A stretch of DNA of 40,191 nt. It comes from Mycolicibacterium rhodesiae. GTDB lineage: Bacteria > Actinomycetota > Actinomycetes > Mycobacteriales > Mycobacteriaceae. Each line of letters begins with the position of its first letter. Positions within the stretch are counted from its first letter, which is position 1. Below are positions 7,962 through 15,780 of the stretch, piece by piece. The stretch is taken from assembly GCF_002086695.1 (NCBI RefSeq), contig NZ_MVIH01000026.1:1-40191 (forward strand), in the 5' to 3' direction. The position numbers and the translations under genes are program-made. The notes beneath the pieces were generated by a model, which saw only the letters and a list, made by a program, of their open reading frames with translations, was not told the origin of the DNA and searched no databases.

Positions 7962-8882
7962 ATGGCGCTCGACGAGTCGGCTCCACCTGCCATCAACGCG
8001 GTACCGCTTCGTCATCCCTGGCGGTGGGTGGGGGCGGCCGTCATCATCGTGCTGGTTGCCCTGTTCATCTATGGCGCGGCCACCAACCCGGCCTACGGCT
8101 GGTCGACGTACGCCGAGTATCTGTTCAACGACCGGATCATGCTCGGTGTTTTCAACACACTGCAGCTGACGGTGTATGCGATGGTGCTCGGCATCGTGCT
8201 CGGTGTGATCCTGTCGGTGATGCGATTGTCGCCGAACCCCGTATTCGGTTCGGTGGCATGGGTTTTCCTGTGGATCTTCCGCGGCACACCGGTGTACGTG
8301 CAGCTGGTGTTCTGGGGCCTGATCCCGACGATCTATCAGCACATCCAACTCGGGGTGCCGTTCGGGCCGTCGTTCTTCCATCTCGACCTGCAGAACCTGT
8401 CGATCCCGTTCCTGCTGGCGGTCATCGGTCTCGGCCTCAACGAGGCCGCCTACATGGCCGAGATCATCCGGGCCGGCATCACGTCGGTGCCCGAAGGGCA
8501 GTCGGAGGCATCGACCGCGCTGGGCATGTCGTGGGGAATGACGATGCGCCGCACCGTGCTTCCGCAGGCGATGCGGGTGATCATCCCGCCGACCGGCAAC
8601 GAGGTCATCAGCATGCTGAAGACCACATCGCTGGTGACGGCCGTGCCGTATTCCTACGACCTGTACAGCATTGCCTCGCGGGAGATCGCGGCTCGAACCT
8701 TCGAGCCGGTCCCGATGCTGCTGGTGGCCGCGACCTGGTACCTGGTGATCACCAGTGTGCTGATGGTGGGGCAGTACTACCTCGAGAAGTATTTCTCCCG
8801 CGGCATTTCCAGGAAGTTGACCTCCAAGCAGCTCGAGGCATTGGCCAAGGCACAGACCGGTACGGAGGCGGGACACGTATGA
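7962..8882 (+). CDS. Polar amino-acid ABC transporter permease
   Basis: Membrane-spanning subunit of the His/Glu/Gln-type importer, 306 residues, with about five to six helices. It carries the EAA loop that docks the ATPase (NEAAYMAEIIRAGITSVPEG, near residues 165-184) and the segment FNTLQLTVYAMVLG typical of the HisM/GlnP N-terminal domain. The charged tail (SRKLTSKQLEALAKAQ) is unusually long but ends normally. The ATG at 7962 is 5 bp after the lipoprotein stop, and its TGA overlaps the next ATG (ATGA). Only one permease is present, so it would act as a homodimer. Confidence 0.94.
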   Translation: MALDESAPPAINAVPLRHPWRWVGAAVIIVLVALFIYGAATNPAYGWSTYAEYLFNDRIMLGVFNTLQLTVYAMVLGIVLGVILSVMRLSPNPVFGSVAWVFLWIFRGTPVYVQLVFWGLIPTIYQHIQLGVPFGPSFFHLDLQNLSIPFLLAVIGLGLNEAAYMAEIIRAGITSVPEGQSEASTALGMSWGMTMRRTVLPQAMRVIIPPTGNEVISMLKTTSLVTAVPYSYDLYSIASREIAARTFEPVPMLLVAATWYLVITSVLMVGQYYLEKYFSRGISRKLTSKQLEALAKAQTGTEAGHV

Positions 8883-9646
8883 CCGGCGAACCCATGGTGC
8901 GCGCCGAGCGGGTGTGCAAGGACTTCGGCGCCCTGTCGGTGCTCAAGGGTGTGACGCTGTCGGTGGATCCCGGCAAGGTGCTCGTGCTCGTCGGGCCGTC
9001 GGGCTCCGGCAAGTCCACATTCCTGCGCTGCATCAATCACCTTGAAAACGTCAGTGCCGGACGGCTTTACGTCGACGGTCAATTGATCGGCTATCGCGAG
9101 CGTGGCGGCAAACTGTACGAGATGGCCCCGCGCGACGCTGCCAAGCAACGCCGCGACATCGGGATGGTGTTCCAGCACTTCAATCTCTTCCCGCACCGCA
9201 CTGCGTTGGCCAACATCATCGAATCGCCGGTGCACGTCAAGCGGGTCAAGAAGGCGGCCGCCCTGGACCGGGCGCGGGACCTGCTCAATCAGGTTGGTCT
9301 GTCGGACAAGGCCGACGCCTATCCCGCGCAGCTGTCCGGCGGCCAACAGCAGCGGGTGGCGATCGCCCGCGCCCTGGCGATGGACCCCAAGCTGATGCTG
9401 TTCGACGAACCCACCTCGGCGCTGGACCCCGAGCTCGTCGGCGAGGTGCTGGGCGTGATGAAAAAGCTTGCCAGCGAGGGCATGACGATGATCGTGGTGA
9501 CCCACGAGATGGGCTTCGCCCGTGAGGTCGCCGACGAACTGGTGTTCATGGACGGTGGGGTGATCGTCGAAAGCGGGCCTCCGCGGGAAGTCCTGAGCAA
9601 TCCGCAGCACGACCGGACGAAAGCGTTCCTGTCCAAAGTCATGTAG
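8879..9646 (+). CDS. Polar amino-acid ABC transporter ATP-binding protein (GlnQ type)
   Basis: Cytoplasmic ATPase of the importer, 255 residues. It has Walker A GPSGSGKST, signature LSGGQQQRVAIARAL, Walker B LMLFDEPTSALDPE and the switch histidine in VTHEMGFARE, which is the typical end of the GlnQ/HisP group. The start at 8879 overlaps the permease stop by 4 bp; the long open frame further upstream in the same frame is antisense-free read-through inside the permease gene and is not coding. The insertion YRERGGKLYEMAPRDAAK between Walker A and the Q loop is longer than in GlnQ. Confidence 0.95.
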   Translation: MTGEPMVRAERVCKDFGALSVLKGVTLSVDPGKVLVLVGPSGSGKSTFLRCINHLENVSAGRLYVDGQLIGYRERGGKLYEMAPRDAAKQRRDIGMVFQHFNLFPHRTALANIIESPVHVKRVKKAAALDRARDLLNQVGLSDKADAYPAQLSGGQQQRVAIARALAMDPKLMLFDEPTSALDPELVGEVLGVMKKLASEGMTMIVVTHEMGFAREVADELVFMDGGVIVESGPPREVLSNPQHDRTKAFLSKVM

Positions 9647-9714
9647 CCCGTGGCGTGACGAGGATGACAGGAAATCGGGGCAGAAATTCCCGTCACAGCG
9701 GCGTTGATGCAGTC

Positions 9715-10212
9715 ATGAGCACAGCGACTGGACAACGACGAAACCCGGGAGAAGTAACCGGGTTCCAGGCCTCGGCAGATCTGGCACGTAACCTGCAGCG
9801 AGTCCTGGTGGACCTCATCGAATTGCATCTGCAGGGCAAGCAGGCGCACTGGAATGTCGTCGGAAGCAACTTCCGCGATCTGCACCTGCAACTCGACCAA
9901 CTCGTCGACTTCGCCCGCGAATCCAGTGACACCATCGCCGAGCGGATGCGCGCACTGGACGCGGTGCCCGACGGCCGTTCCGACACCGTCGCGGCGACCA
10001 CCAGCGTCCCGCAGATTCCCGGCTACGAGCACAACACCGGCGAAGTGGTCGATCTGATCACGACGGCGATCTACGCCGTCGTCGACACCATGCGCGACGT
10101 GCACGACGCGGTCGACGCCGAAGACCCCACCACCGCCGACCAGCTGCACCAGATGATCGACGGGCTCGAGAAGCTGGCGTGGCTGCTCAAGTCGGAGAAC
10201 CGCAAGGTCTAA
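9715..10212 (+). CDS. dps: Dps-family ferritin-like DNA-binding protein
   Basis: A 165-residue Dps protein, expected to form a dodecamer that oxidises and stores iron and shields DNA in stationary phase. All inter-subunit ferroxidase residues are in place with the right spacing: His45 (QAHWN), His57, Asp61, Asp72 and Glu76 (IAER). The start ATG at 9715 gives a short tail (MSTATGQRRN) with two arginines. M. smegmatis has a second Dps (Dps2) close to its cyd genes, and this is probably its counterpart (from memory). It faces the cya gene, and the two stop codons overlap. Confidence 0.94.
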   Translation: MSTATGQRRNPGEVTGFQASADLARNLQRVLVDLIELHLQGKQAHWNVVGSNFRDLHLQLDQLVDFARESSDTIAERMRALDAVPDGRSDTVAATTSVPQIPGYEHNTGEVVDLITTAIYAVVDTMRDVHDAVDAEDPTTADQLHQMIDGLEKLAWLLKSENRKV

Positions 10213-11552
10213 CCGGTTGGACTTTCGACCCGCCCAGTCTCTTCCTGGGCGGGTCGATCGCTGTCCGTCCCGGGCCGTGCGCGACGGTCGACCAGATACC
10301 AGGTGTGCATCAGGCCTTTGCCCTTCACGTCGACGTCGCCGCGCTCCTCGAGGATGAACCGGTCCCGCAGCCGTTCGTAGACATCCTGGGGGACCTGGAT
10401 GCGGCCCTCGGGGTCGGTGGTCTCCATGCGGGAGGCGACGTTGACCGCGTCGCCCCATACGTCGTAGAAGAACCGGCGGGCGCCGACCACACCGGCGACC
10501 ACCGGACCGGCAGCCATCCCCATCCGCAGTGGCACGAGCTGACCGTTGGGGTCGCGCAGATCCCGGACCGCCTTGGCCATGTCGAGTGCGAGGTTCGCCA
10601 GCGCCTCGACGTGATCGTCGCGGGGCTCGGGCACGCCACTGACGACCATGTAGGAGTCGCCGGTGGTTTTGATCTTCTCCAACCCGTGCTTGTCGACCAG
10701 GCGGTCGAACGTGGTGTACAGCCGGTCGAGGAAGCGCACCAGTTCGGCAGGTGCGACCTGGCTGGCCCGTTCGGTGAAGCCGGCGATGTCGGCGAAGAGG
10801 ATCGAGGCGTCGTCGTACCGGTCGGCGATCGTGCCGCGGGCCGGGTCTTTGAGCCGCGCGGCAATGGTGGCCGGGAGGATGTTGGCCAGCAGCGCTTCTG
10901 AGCGCAGGTACTCGAATTCCATTGCGGCTTCGGCGCGCGAGACTTCCCGCATCGCATACCACACCGTCGCGAAGATCATCACGCAGGCGGACACCGTGGT
11001 GATCACGAAGCCGGCGTTGACCAGCCAGCGCGGCTGGATTCCGGTGTCGCCGGGGACCAGGAACTGCGACGCGATGGTCAGCCCGGCGCCGATCGCGACC
11101 ACCATCGAGGCCAGCACGACGTGCTCGACGCCGAGCACTAGCACGGCCAGCGACGCCGACACCAGGTAATAGAACTGGATCCCGGAGTCGGTCCCGACCT
11201 GCCAGCCGACGATCGTCAGGGACAGGAACGCGAAGAAGATGAAGGCCAGCGCGGCGATACTCTCGCCGAAGCGGTGCAGCAGCGGGATGACCCCGAAGAT
11301 GGCGGCCGTGCCGAGATTGACCAGCCCGATGGCGACCAAGTGGTCGGCGGTGATGAATTGCAGGATGCCGATCACCGCGGTGACGACGGCGGCCATGGTC
11401 GCCGCGATGTTGAGCACGCGCTGACGGCGGGTGATCGACTCGGCCCAGTGCAGGTTGCGAGCCGGCGCGCGGCGCTGCATCTTCTCGCAGTCCGCGCGCT
11501 GGGCCGGTCCGTCCGATGGCACCGAACCAGCGCATTTCCGCAGGGTGCCCAC
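10209..11552 (-). CDS. cya: Membrane adenylyl cyclase, class III (Rv1625c type)
   Basis: Makes cAMP from ATP as a homodimer. The 447-residue protein starts at GTG 11552 with an N-terminus (TLRKC) like that of M. tuberculosis Rv1625c. Six membrane helices lie at about 45-200, then a catalytic domain. All six catalytic residues align one number below Rv1625c: metal ligands Asp255 and Asp299, substrate residues Lys295 and Asp364, and transition-state residues Asn371 and Arg375 (in FADIAGF, KTTGDS and WGDAVNVASR). An in-frame ATG at 11480 is a weaker start. The stop overlaps the dps stop, and the last codons contain a strong hairpin that may terminate dps. Confidence 0.96.
   Translation of the reverse strand: MGTLRKCAGSVPSDGPAQRADCEKMQRRAPARNLHWAESITRRQRVLNIAATMAAVVTAVIGILQFITADHLVAIGLVNLGTAAIFGVIPLLHRFGESIAALAFIFFAFLSLTIVGWQVGTDSGIQFYYLVSASLAVLVLGVEHVVLASMVVAIGAGLTIASQFLVPGDTGIQPRWLVNAGFVITTVSACVMIFATVWYAMREVSRAEAAMEFEYLRSEALLANILPATIAARLKDPARGTIADRYDDASILFADIAGFTERASQVAPAELVRFLDRLYTTFDRLVDKHGLEKIKTTGDSYMVVSGVPEPRDDHVEALANLALDMAKAVRDLRDPNGQLVPLRMGMAAGPVVAGVVGARRFFYDVWGDAVNVASRMETTDPEGRIQVPQDVYERLRDRFILEERGDVDVKGKGLMHTWYLVDRRARPGTDSDRPAQEETGRVESPTG
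10226..10256 (+). terminator. Hairpin after dps, embedded in the last codons of cya
   Basis: Perfect 12-bp stem CGACCCGCCCAG (10226-10237) / CTGGGCGGGTCG (10245-10256) with a 7-nt loop, 14 bp after the dps stop. No U-tract follows, which is common in mycobacterial terminators. The same bases encode DRPAQEETGRV near the C-terminus of Cya on the other strand. Confidence 0.65.
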
Positions 11553-11561
11553 GATTGCAGC

Positions 11562-12530
11562 CTATCGGTTGGCCGCAAGCACCGAGAGGAGTTCGTAACC
11601 GACGTGGGCGGCGGCGATCCCGGTCATCTCGGCGTGATCGTAGGCCGGGGCCACCTCGACGATGTCGGCGCCGACCACGTCGAGGCCCACCAGCCCGCGC
11701 AGTGTGTTGAGCAGTTCGCGCGAGGTCAACCCACCGGCTTCCGGGGTGCCGGTGCCGGGCGCATGCGCGGGATCGAGCACGTCGATGTCGACCGAGACGT
11801 ACACCGGGCCGCCATCCAGACGCTTGCGCATCCGCTCCACAATGCTTGTGACACCGTCGAATTCATAGTCGTCGGAGCGGATGACCTGGAAGCCCAGAAC
11901 GGCGTCGTCCTCCAGGTCGGTCTTGCTGTACAGCGGGCCGCGGATGCCCATGTGCAGCGATCTCTCCATGTCGATCAGCCCCTCCTCGCTGGCCCGCCGG
12001 AACGGTGTGCCATGGGTGTAGGGCGCGCCGAAGTAGGTGTCCCAGGTATCGAGGTGGGCGTCGAAATGCAGCACCGCCACCGGTCCGTGGTCGCGGGCCA
12101 GTGAACGCAGGATCGGCAGGGCGATGGTGTGGTCGCCGCCGATGGTCAGAACGGTCGAGCCGTCCTTACGCAGGTCGGTCATCGCGGTGTCGATTCCCGC
12201 GATCGCCTCATTGATGTCAAAGGGGTTGACGGCGATGTCGCCGCAGTCGGCCACCTGCTGCGTGGTGAACGGATTGACGCCCAACGCGGGATTGAACGGA
12301 CGCAGCAGCTTGGAGGCCGCGCGGACATGCGACGGCCCGAATCGCGCTCCGGGCCGGTAGGACACCCCACTGTCGAAGGGCACCCCGACGATGCGAACGT
12401 CGGCGCCGGGGACCTCGGAGATCCGTGGGAGGCGCGCGAACGTCGACGGCTCGGTGTAGCGGGGATATTTCGTGGCGTCGACCGGACCGACGATGGCAGG
12501 GTCCGGCACGTTGTCGATCTCGGATGCCAT
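11562..12530 (-). CDS. speB: Agmatinase-like ureohydrolase
   Basis: Mn-dependent ureohydrolase of the arginase/agmatinase family, 322 residues. It would split urea from agmatine or a related guanidino compound. The binuclear metal ligands are present: His134 (GGDHTIALP), Asp157, His159 and Asp161 (HFDAHLDTWD), and Asp248 and Asp250 (SVDIDVLDP), followed by APGTGTPEAGG, the usual agmatinase form. The start at 12530 has a perfect AGGAGG site. Related guanidinobutyrases and guanidinopropionases share this pattern, so the substrate is inferred. It is divergent, across 45 bp, from a nitrilase-family amidase, which suggests joint polyamine or guanidino catabolism. Confidence 0.88.
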   Translation of the reverse strand: MASEIDNVPDPAIVGPVDATKYPRYTEPSTFARLPRISEVPGADVRIVGVPFDSGVSYRPGARFGPSHVRAASKLLRPFNPALGVNPFTTQQVADCGDIAVNPFDINEAIAGIDTAMTDLRKDGSTVLTIGGDHTIALPILRSLARDHGPVAVLHFDAHLDTWDTYFGAPYTHGTPFRRASEEGLIDMERSLHMGIRGPLYSKTDLEDDAVLGFQVIRSDDYEFDGVTSIVERMRKRLDGGPVYVSVDIDVLDPAHAPGTGTPEAGGLTSRELLNTLRGLVGLDVVGADIVEVAPAYDHAEMTGIAAAHVGYELLSVLAANR

Positions 12531-12563
12531 GCTTCCTCCTCTGCCGGTTCCTTGCGGCGAGGT

Positions 12564-12569
12564 TAGCCT
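12564..12569 (+). promoter_or_regulatory. -10 box placed for leaderless transcription of the amidase gene
   Basis: TAGCCT (12564-12569) fits a SigA-type TANNNT hexamer and ends 6 bp before the ATG at 12576. That spacing would put the first transcribed base at or next to the A of the ATG, a common leaderless layout in mycobacteria. No ribosome site is needed in that case. Confidence 0.4.
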
Positions 12570-12575
12570 GCAAGG

Positions 12576-13373
12576 ATGACCCGGATCGCGTGCGCTCAGA
12601 TCGACCCCGCCATCGGCGCGCTGGCCGCCAATGTCGAGTTGTCGACGGGTGCTATTGCTGACGCCGTCGCCCACGGCGCCGATGTCGTGGTGCTGCCGGA
12701 GCTGGCCACCTCCGGCTATATGTTCGCCGATGCCGACGAAGCCCGCTCGGTGGCGTTGCGCCCGACCGATCCGGCGTTCGACGCGTGGCGTGCCGCCGCC
12801 GGGGACGCGATCGTGATCGGCGGGTTCTGCGAGCTCGGCGACGACGGATTGTTGTACAACAGCGCGATCGCGCTCGACCGCGACGGAGTCATCGCGACCT
12901 ACCGCAAGACACATCTGTGGGATCGGGAGAAGCTGATCTTCACCCGCGGCGCCGCGCTACCCCCGGCGTTGAAGACGCGGCACGGCGCGATCGCGGTGAT
13001 GGTCTGCTACGACCTGGAATTCGGTGAAGTGACCCGGCAGGTGGCCGTTGACGGCGTGGAATTGATTGCGGCGCCGGTGAATTGGCCACTGTTTCCCCGT
13101 CCCGAGGGCGAGCGGCCCGGCGAGGTGATCACAGCGATGTCCACCGCGCGGCTCAATCGGGTGGTGGTCGCGGTATGCGATCGCGCCGGCGTCGAACGTG
13201 GCCAGCCGTGGACGCAGGGCAGTGTGATCGTCGACCCCGACGGCTGGGTGGTCGCCGAGGTGGGGCCGGGACCGGGGCTGGCCATCGCCGACGTCGACCT
13301 GTTCGCCACGCACGACAAAACGCTCACCGAGTACGTCGACCTACTCTCTGATCGACGTCTCGACCTCTACTGA
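12576..13373 (+). CDS. Carbon-nitrogen hydrolase (nitrilase superfamily amidase)
   Basis: A 265-residue nitrilase-superfamily enzyme that hydrolyses a C-N bond in an amide or carbamoyl group. The Glu-Lys-Cys triad is clear: Glu42 in LPELATSGY, Lys111 in YRKTHLWD and Cys144 in MVCYDLEF. Candidates are N-carbamoylputrescine amidase, omega-amidase or another aliphatic amidase. The divergent agmatinase favours a role in agmatine/putrescine metabolism, but agmatinase gives putrescine directly, so the two need not be consecutive steps. The start is at ATG 12576, probably leaderless. Confidence 0.9.
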   Translation: MTRIACAQIDPAIGALAANVELSTGAIADAVAHGADVVVLPELATSGYMFADADEARSVALRPTDPAFDAWRAAAGDAIVIGGFCELGDDGLLYNSAIALDRDGVIATYRKTHLWDREKLIFTRGAALPPALKTRHGAIAVMVCYDLEFGEVTRQVAVDGVELIAAPVNWPLFPRPEGERPGEVITAMSTARLNRVVVAVCDRAGVERGQPWTQGSVIVDPDGWVVAEVGPGPGLAIADVDLFATHDKTLTEYVDLLSDRRLDLY

Positions 13374-13383
13374 GAGCACTGAG

Positions 13384-13638
13384 ATGAGGCCCCGAGGCAT
13401 TCGTTTGTGGCACGTGGTGGCGGCGACCGTTGTGTTCTTCGCCGCGATGTTGTTCGCCGGCCTGGAGATCGCTGCGACAGCGTCGGGCAGTCCTACATGC
13501 ACGAACGTCGGGCCGACTACGACGGTCTGCCAAAGTCCGGGGAACGCGCAGATCACCACCTCGCCCGGAACGATCGCCACGCCAAATTGGGGCTGGCCGT
13601 TCTGGGGCGGCGGATTGGTGATTTCAATCGGCGGCTGA
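13384..13638 (+). CDS. Small exported or membrane-anchored protein, unknown function
   Basis: An 84-residue protein with basic N-terminus (MRPRGIRLW), one hydrophobic segment (about residues 10-30, VVAATVVFFAAMLFAGL), then a Thr/Pro/Asn-rich stretch with two cysteines about 9 residues apart. The C-terminus is unusual, WGWPFWGGGLVISIGG. It begins 10 bp after the amidase stop, with GAGAG upstream of the ATG, so the two may be co-transcribed. Signal peptide or single anchor cannot be told apart by eye. No known family. Confidence 0.7.
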   Translation: MRPRGIRLWHVVAATVVFFAAMLFAGLEIAATASGSPTCTNVGPTTTVCQSPGNAQITTSPGTIATPNWGWPFWGGGLVISIGG

Positions 13639-13750
13639 TCGGCGTGGCAGGAGATGACCTTAGGCCCCTACCGGAAGTTTGCCTGGCAGGTATGCTCTGT
13701 CCACCGGGCCGTGGTGAATCGGCCCATGACGACGGGGCGTAGGGGACAAC

Positions 13751-14017
13751 ATGAGCGCTAGTGGCTTGACTCGGCAGATTGCACTCTTTGCTGGCGGGGT
13801 CGCGATCGTTGGTATGGGTGCGCTGACCGCGTGCAGCTCCAACGCAAAGGACGCCCCCTCGTCGACGACGACCACGACTCCGTCATCCACGGTGGTGCCC
13901 TCGCCGACCGAGAAGGCTGTGTCGCCGGGCGGCGGGAACTCGTTCTCTCCGACGGTCAACCCTGCGCCTCCCGGAGCGGTCTGCAAGGAGATCGTCGGCA
14001 ACAACTGCATTCGGTGA
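13751..14017 (+). CDS. Small lipoprotein, unknown function
   Basis: An 88-residue protein with a signal peptide and lipobox LTAC (lipidated cysteine at 28). A low-complexity Ser/Thr/Pro linker follows, then a short C-terminal piece PPGAVCKEIVGNNCIR with two cysteines that could form a disulfide. The ATG at 13751 follows GGGG at ribosome-site spacing. The mature protein has almost no room for a folded domain. Function unknown. Confidence 0.75.
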   Translation: MSASGLTRQIALFAGGVAIVGMGALTACSSNAKDAPSSTTTTTPSSTVVPSPTEKAVSPGGGNSFSPTVNPAPPGAVCKEIVGNNCIR

Positions 14018-14048
14018 TCTCGCCCCGACGTTGATCGGCGGGCGACTC

Positions 14049-14780
14049 TCAGGCCGTACGGCTACGGCTCTGCCTCATCGGGTGTTCCTCGGACATGCGG
14101 TCTGGCCTTCGGGGCGGCGAGATGATGACCACCGCGCTCAGCGCCACGAGCGCCCCACCGAGAACCATGCCACCGATCACGTCGGTGAATATGTGAGCGC
14201 GCACGTAGAGCGCCAGCCACGCGACGGCAACGACTCCGATGGAGGCGGCGAATGAAAGTGCCGCCTTCACAGCGTGATTGCGCTTAACTCCGAGGCACAC
14301 CGCGATCGTTCCGAACAGCGTGGCGGCTCCGGTGACATGACCGGAGGGAAACGAATGCATGTAGCTCTCGAGGATCGACCAGTCAAGCACTGAGCCGTTG
14401 CGCAGCTGGGCTACGTTCCCGGGCGTTCGTCCGACGGTGTGCTTGAGCGTCTGCTCTATCACCGCACCCGCGCCGACCGCTCCGGTGACGACAACGAGGC
14501 GCATGATCGATCGCGCTTTCACCGCCAGTAGCGTTCCGCTCACCAGGCCGGCGATCGCAACGTGGATGGGTTGACCGATGTAGGCGAAGATGCCGTCTGA
14601 ATCGCCCTGGTATTTGTGCGTCCGATGCGCGTCGAACCAGTTCCAGACCGACGTGTCGAGCGCGGTCATCCACCAGGAGTTGATCTCGGCAGCCAGGAAC
14701 GCCAGGACGCCGAAAAGCCCTGCGGCGAGAAAGACTAGAGCCAGCCGCTGTCGTCTCCGTGTGGTGTCGATGATCATCAT
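14049..14780 (-). CDS. PAP2-family membrane phosphatase
   Basis: A 243-residue integral membrane lipid phosphatase/phosphotransferase of the PAP2 superfamily with about six helices. The three catalytic motifs are recognisable: motif 1 is KHTVGRTPG (a KxxxxRxP variant), motif 2 is SFPSGHVTG with the catalytic His, and motif 3 is RAHIFTDVIGG with the nucleophile-side His and Asp. Substrates in this family include phosphatidic acid, undecaprenyl diphosphate and decaprenyl-phosphoarabinose precursors; nothing here picks one. The start at 14780 (MMIIDTTRRR) follows a GGGG site. Confidence 0.85.
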   Translation of the reverse strand: MMIIDTTRRRQRLALVFLAAGLFGVLAFLAAEINSWWMTALDTSVWNWFDAHRTHKYQGDSDGIFAYIGQPIHVAIAGLVSGTLLAVKARSIMRLVVVTGAVGAGAVIEQTLKHTVGRTPGNVAQLRNGSVLDWSILESYMHSFPSGHVTGAATLFGTIAVCLGVKRNHAVKAALSFAASIGVVAVAWLALYVRAHIFTDVIGGMVLGGALVALSAVVIISPPRRPDRMSEEHPMRQSRSRTA

Positions 14781-15011
14781 TGTGCCCCCCCTTCGCAGCC
14801 GCTCGTGCATTGATTGCTGATGGCTCAATAGCCGGACGAAATGTGGCGGCTCATACAACTCGTCCGATCCATGAAGGCCAGTATTGGACACTGATCTAAC
14901 TTGCGCCTATCGAATTCGACTCGGCACGCGTAGTCGAGATCCCAGCGTTAGTGATGCAGACCACTCACAAATTCGTTTATTCCCGGTGGCGAACTGGAAA
15001 TCACTGCTGGT

Positions 15012-15059
15012 GAGGCCCGCCACGGCGATGGGGGATCAAAGGGGGTCGTGGCGGGTCTC
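15012..15059. repeat. Hairpin copy A with CCCGCCACG stem
   Basis: A core 9-bp stem CCCGCCACG (15016-15024) / CGTGGCGGG (15047-15055) is extended by GAGG/TCTC including one G-U pair. The loop holds two G-runs on the plus strand, hence C-runs on the minus strand. It shares stem and loop sequence with the hairpin at 15273-15315. Confidence 0.75.
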
Positions 15060-15272
15060 CCTGAACTGATGCCGCATTCGAACGTCCTCGTCAGTGCGCA
15101 AGCCAAGGCGTCGACAACACCGATGACGAGTTCTACACCAACGCATGAAAAACAGCGTGCCATTCATTCAGTAATTCGGGTCGAGTGAGCCGAACGCGCG
15201 CAGTCAGAGGGGACCGTTTCAGCAGCGGCCCCAGTTGGCATTTGGATTGGTCGTCGATTCGGACGCGAATGG

Positions 15273-15315
15273 GAACCCGCCACGGCAAGGGGGGATAAGG
15301 GGCCGTGGCGGGTTC
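15273..15315. repeat. Hairpin copy B, 14-bp perfect stem
   Basis: GAACCCGCCACGGC (15273-15286) pairs perfectly with GCCGTGGCGGGTTC (15302-15315). The 15-nt loop has runs of six and four G on the plus strand. It may act as a terminator for minus-strand transcription coming from the tRNA, about 125 bp away, or be a structured RNA. Confidence 0.75.
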
Positions 15316-15438
15316 GCTACGTCAACGGTAGGTGGACCGCATCAGTTCCCCGGCCGCGACACGGATGCTCACGTTCGGCTGTCGGGGTACGGGCAGCTTC
15401 CAGCCGGGTCTTCACCCTTGATCGACAGGTTCGTTCTG

Positions 15439-15483
15439 GTGCCCTCGGTGAGATTCGAACTCACACTGCACGGGTTTTGAATC
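15439..15483. repeat. Left attachment repeat (att), copy of tRNA-Leu 3' part
   Basis: 45 bp identical to 20639-20683. On the minus strand it reads the tRNA from the base before the anticodon loop through A73 and one flanking base. To the right it diverges immediately. Crossing over within the anticodon loop or stem is usual for tyrosine recombinases at tRNA genes. Confidence 0.9.
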
Positions 15484-15780
15484 TTAAGCTTTCGACGTTT
15501 GTACCTGCGACGATGATGATGACGGTTCGAAAAAGCGCAGGTCAGGCTGCTTATTGGTCTGTATCGTGATGTATGAGTGGGCGTCGCAGTGCATACAATT
15601 TGCATACAGCAGGGTCAATGCCGGCGGCCCAGACTGCACGGGTTTCGTATCCGTTTCGTGCGCCACGGCGGTACGAGGGGAGAAACGAGCCACACGGGGC
15701 GTGAGGGCCTGGTTGAGGATTCCCGCAGGCCAGCGAGTCGCGCCGGTCCCACTGCACTCCTCAGTTCTAGCGTCATTGCC
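15484..15780. other. Left inner end of the element: candidate recombinase sites and tRNA-like fragment
   Basis: Gene-free. It holds ACCTGCGA (15503-15510), its inverse CGCAGGTCA (15536-15544), two TGCATAC motifs 11 bp apart (15590-15596, 15601-15607) and a degenerate tRNA-Leu copy (15634-15679). The promoter of the HEPN gene must also lie here; no clear -35/-10 pair was found. Confidence 0.6.
15634..15679 (-). pseudogene. Degenerate copy of the 5' part of tRNA-Leu
   Basis: Aligned with the intact gene (20664-20712), about 36 of 49 positions agree. There is a 13-base identical block ACTGCACGGGTTT, a 9-base block ATCCGTTTC and the acceptor/position 8-9 block TACGAGGG. The anticodon loop is changed from TTCAAAA to TACGAAA. 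The T arm is not recognisable and acceptor pairing is absent, so it should not make a tRNA. Confidence 0.55.

Larger units (their letters stand above)
14781..15438. other. Gene-free stretch left of the tRNA island
   Basis: About 660 bp with no convincing gene on either strand. It contains two related strong hairpins (listed separately) and a small CGACT/AGTCG hairpin near 14930. On the original chromosome this would be the DNA downstream of tRNA-Leu. Confidence 0.7.

Noticed and set aside
9319..11535. 738-codon minus-strand frame across the ATPase, dps and cya
   Set aside because: Out of frame with cya and antisense to two clear genes; no motif.
15012..15315. The hairpin pair as a single 6C RNA
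   Set aside because: 6C has two close stem-loops within about 70 nt; these are 250 bp apart with longer stems.
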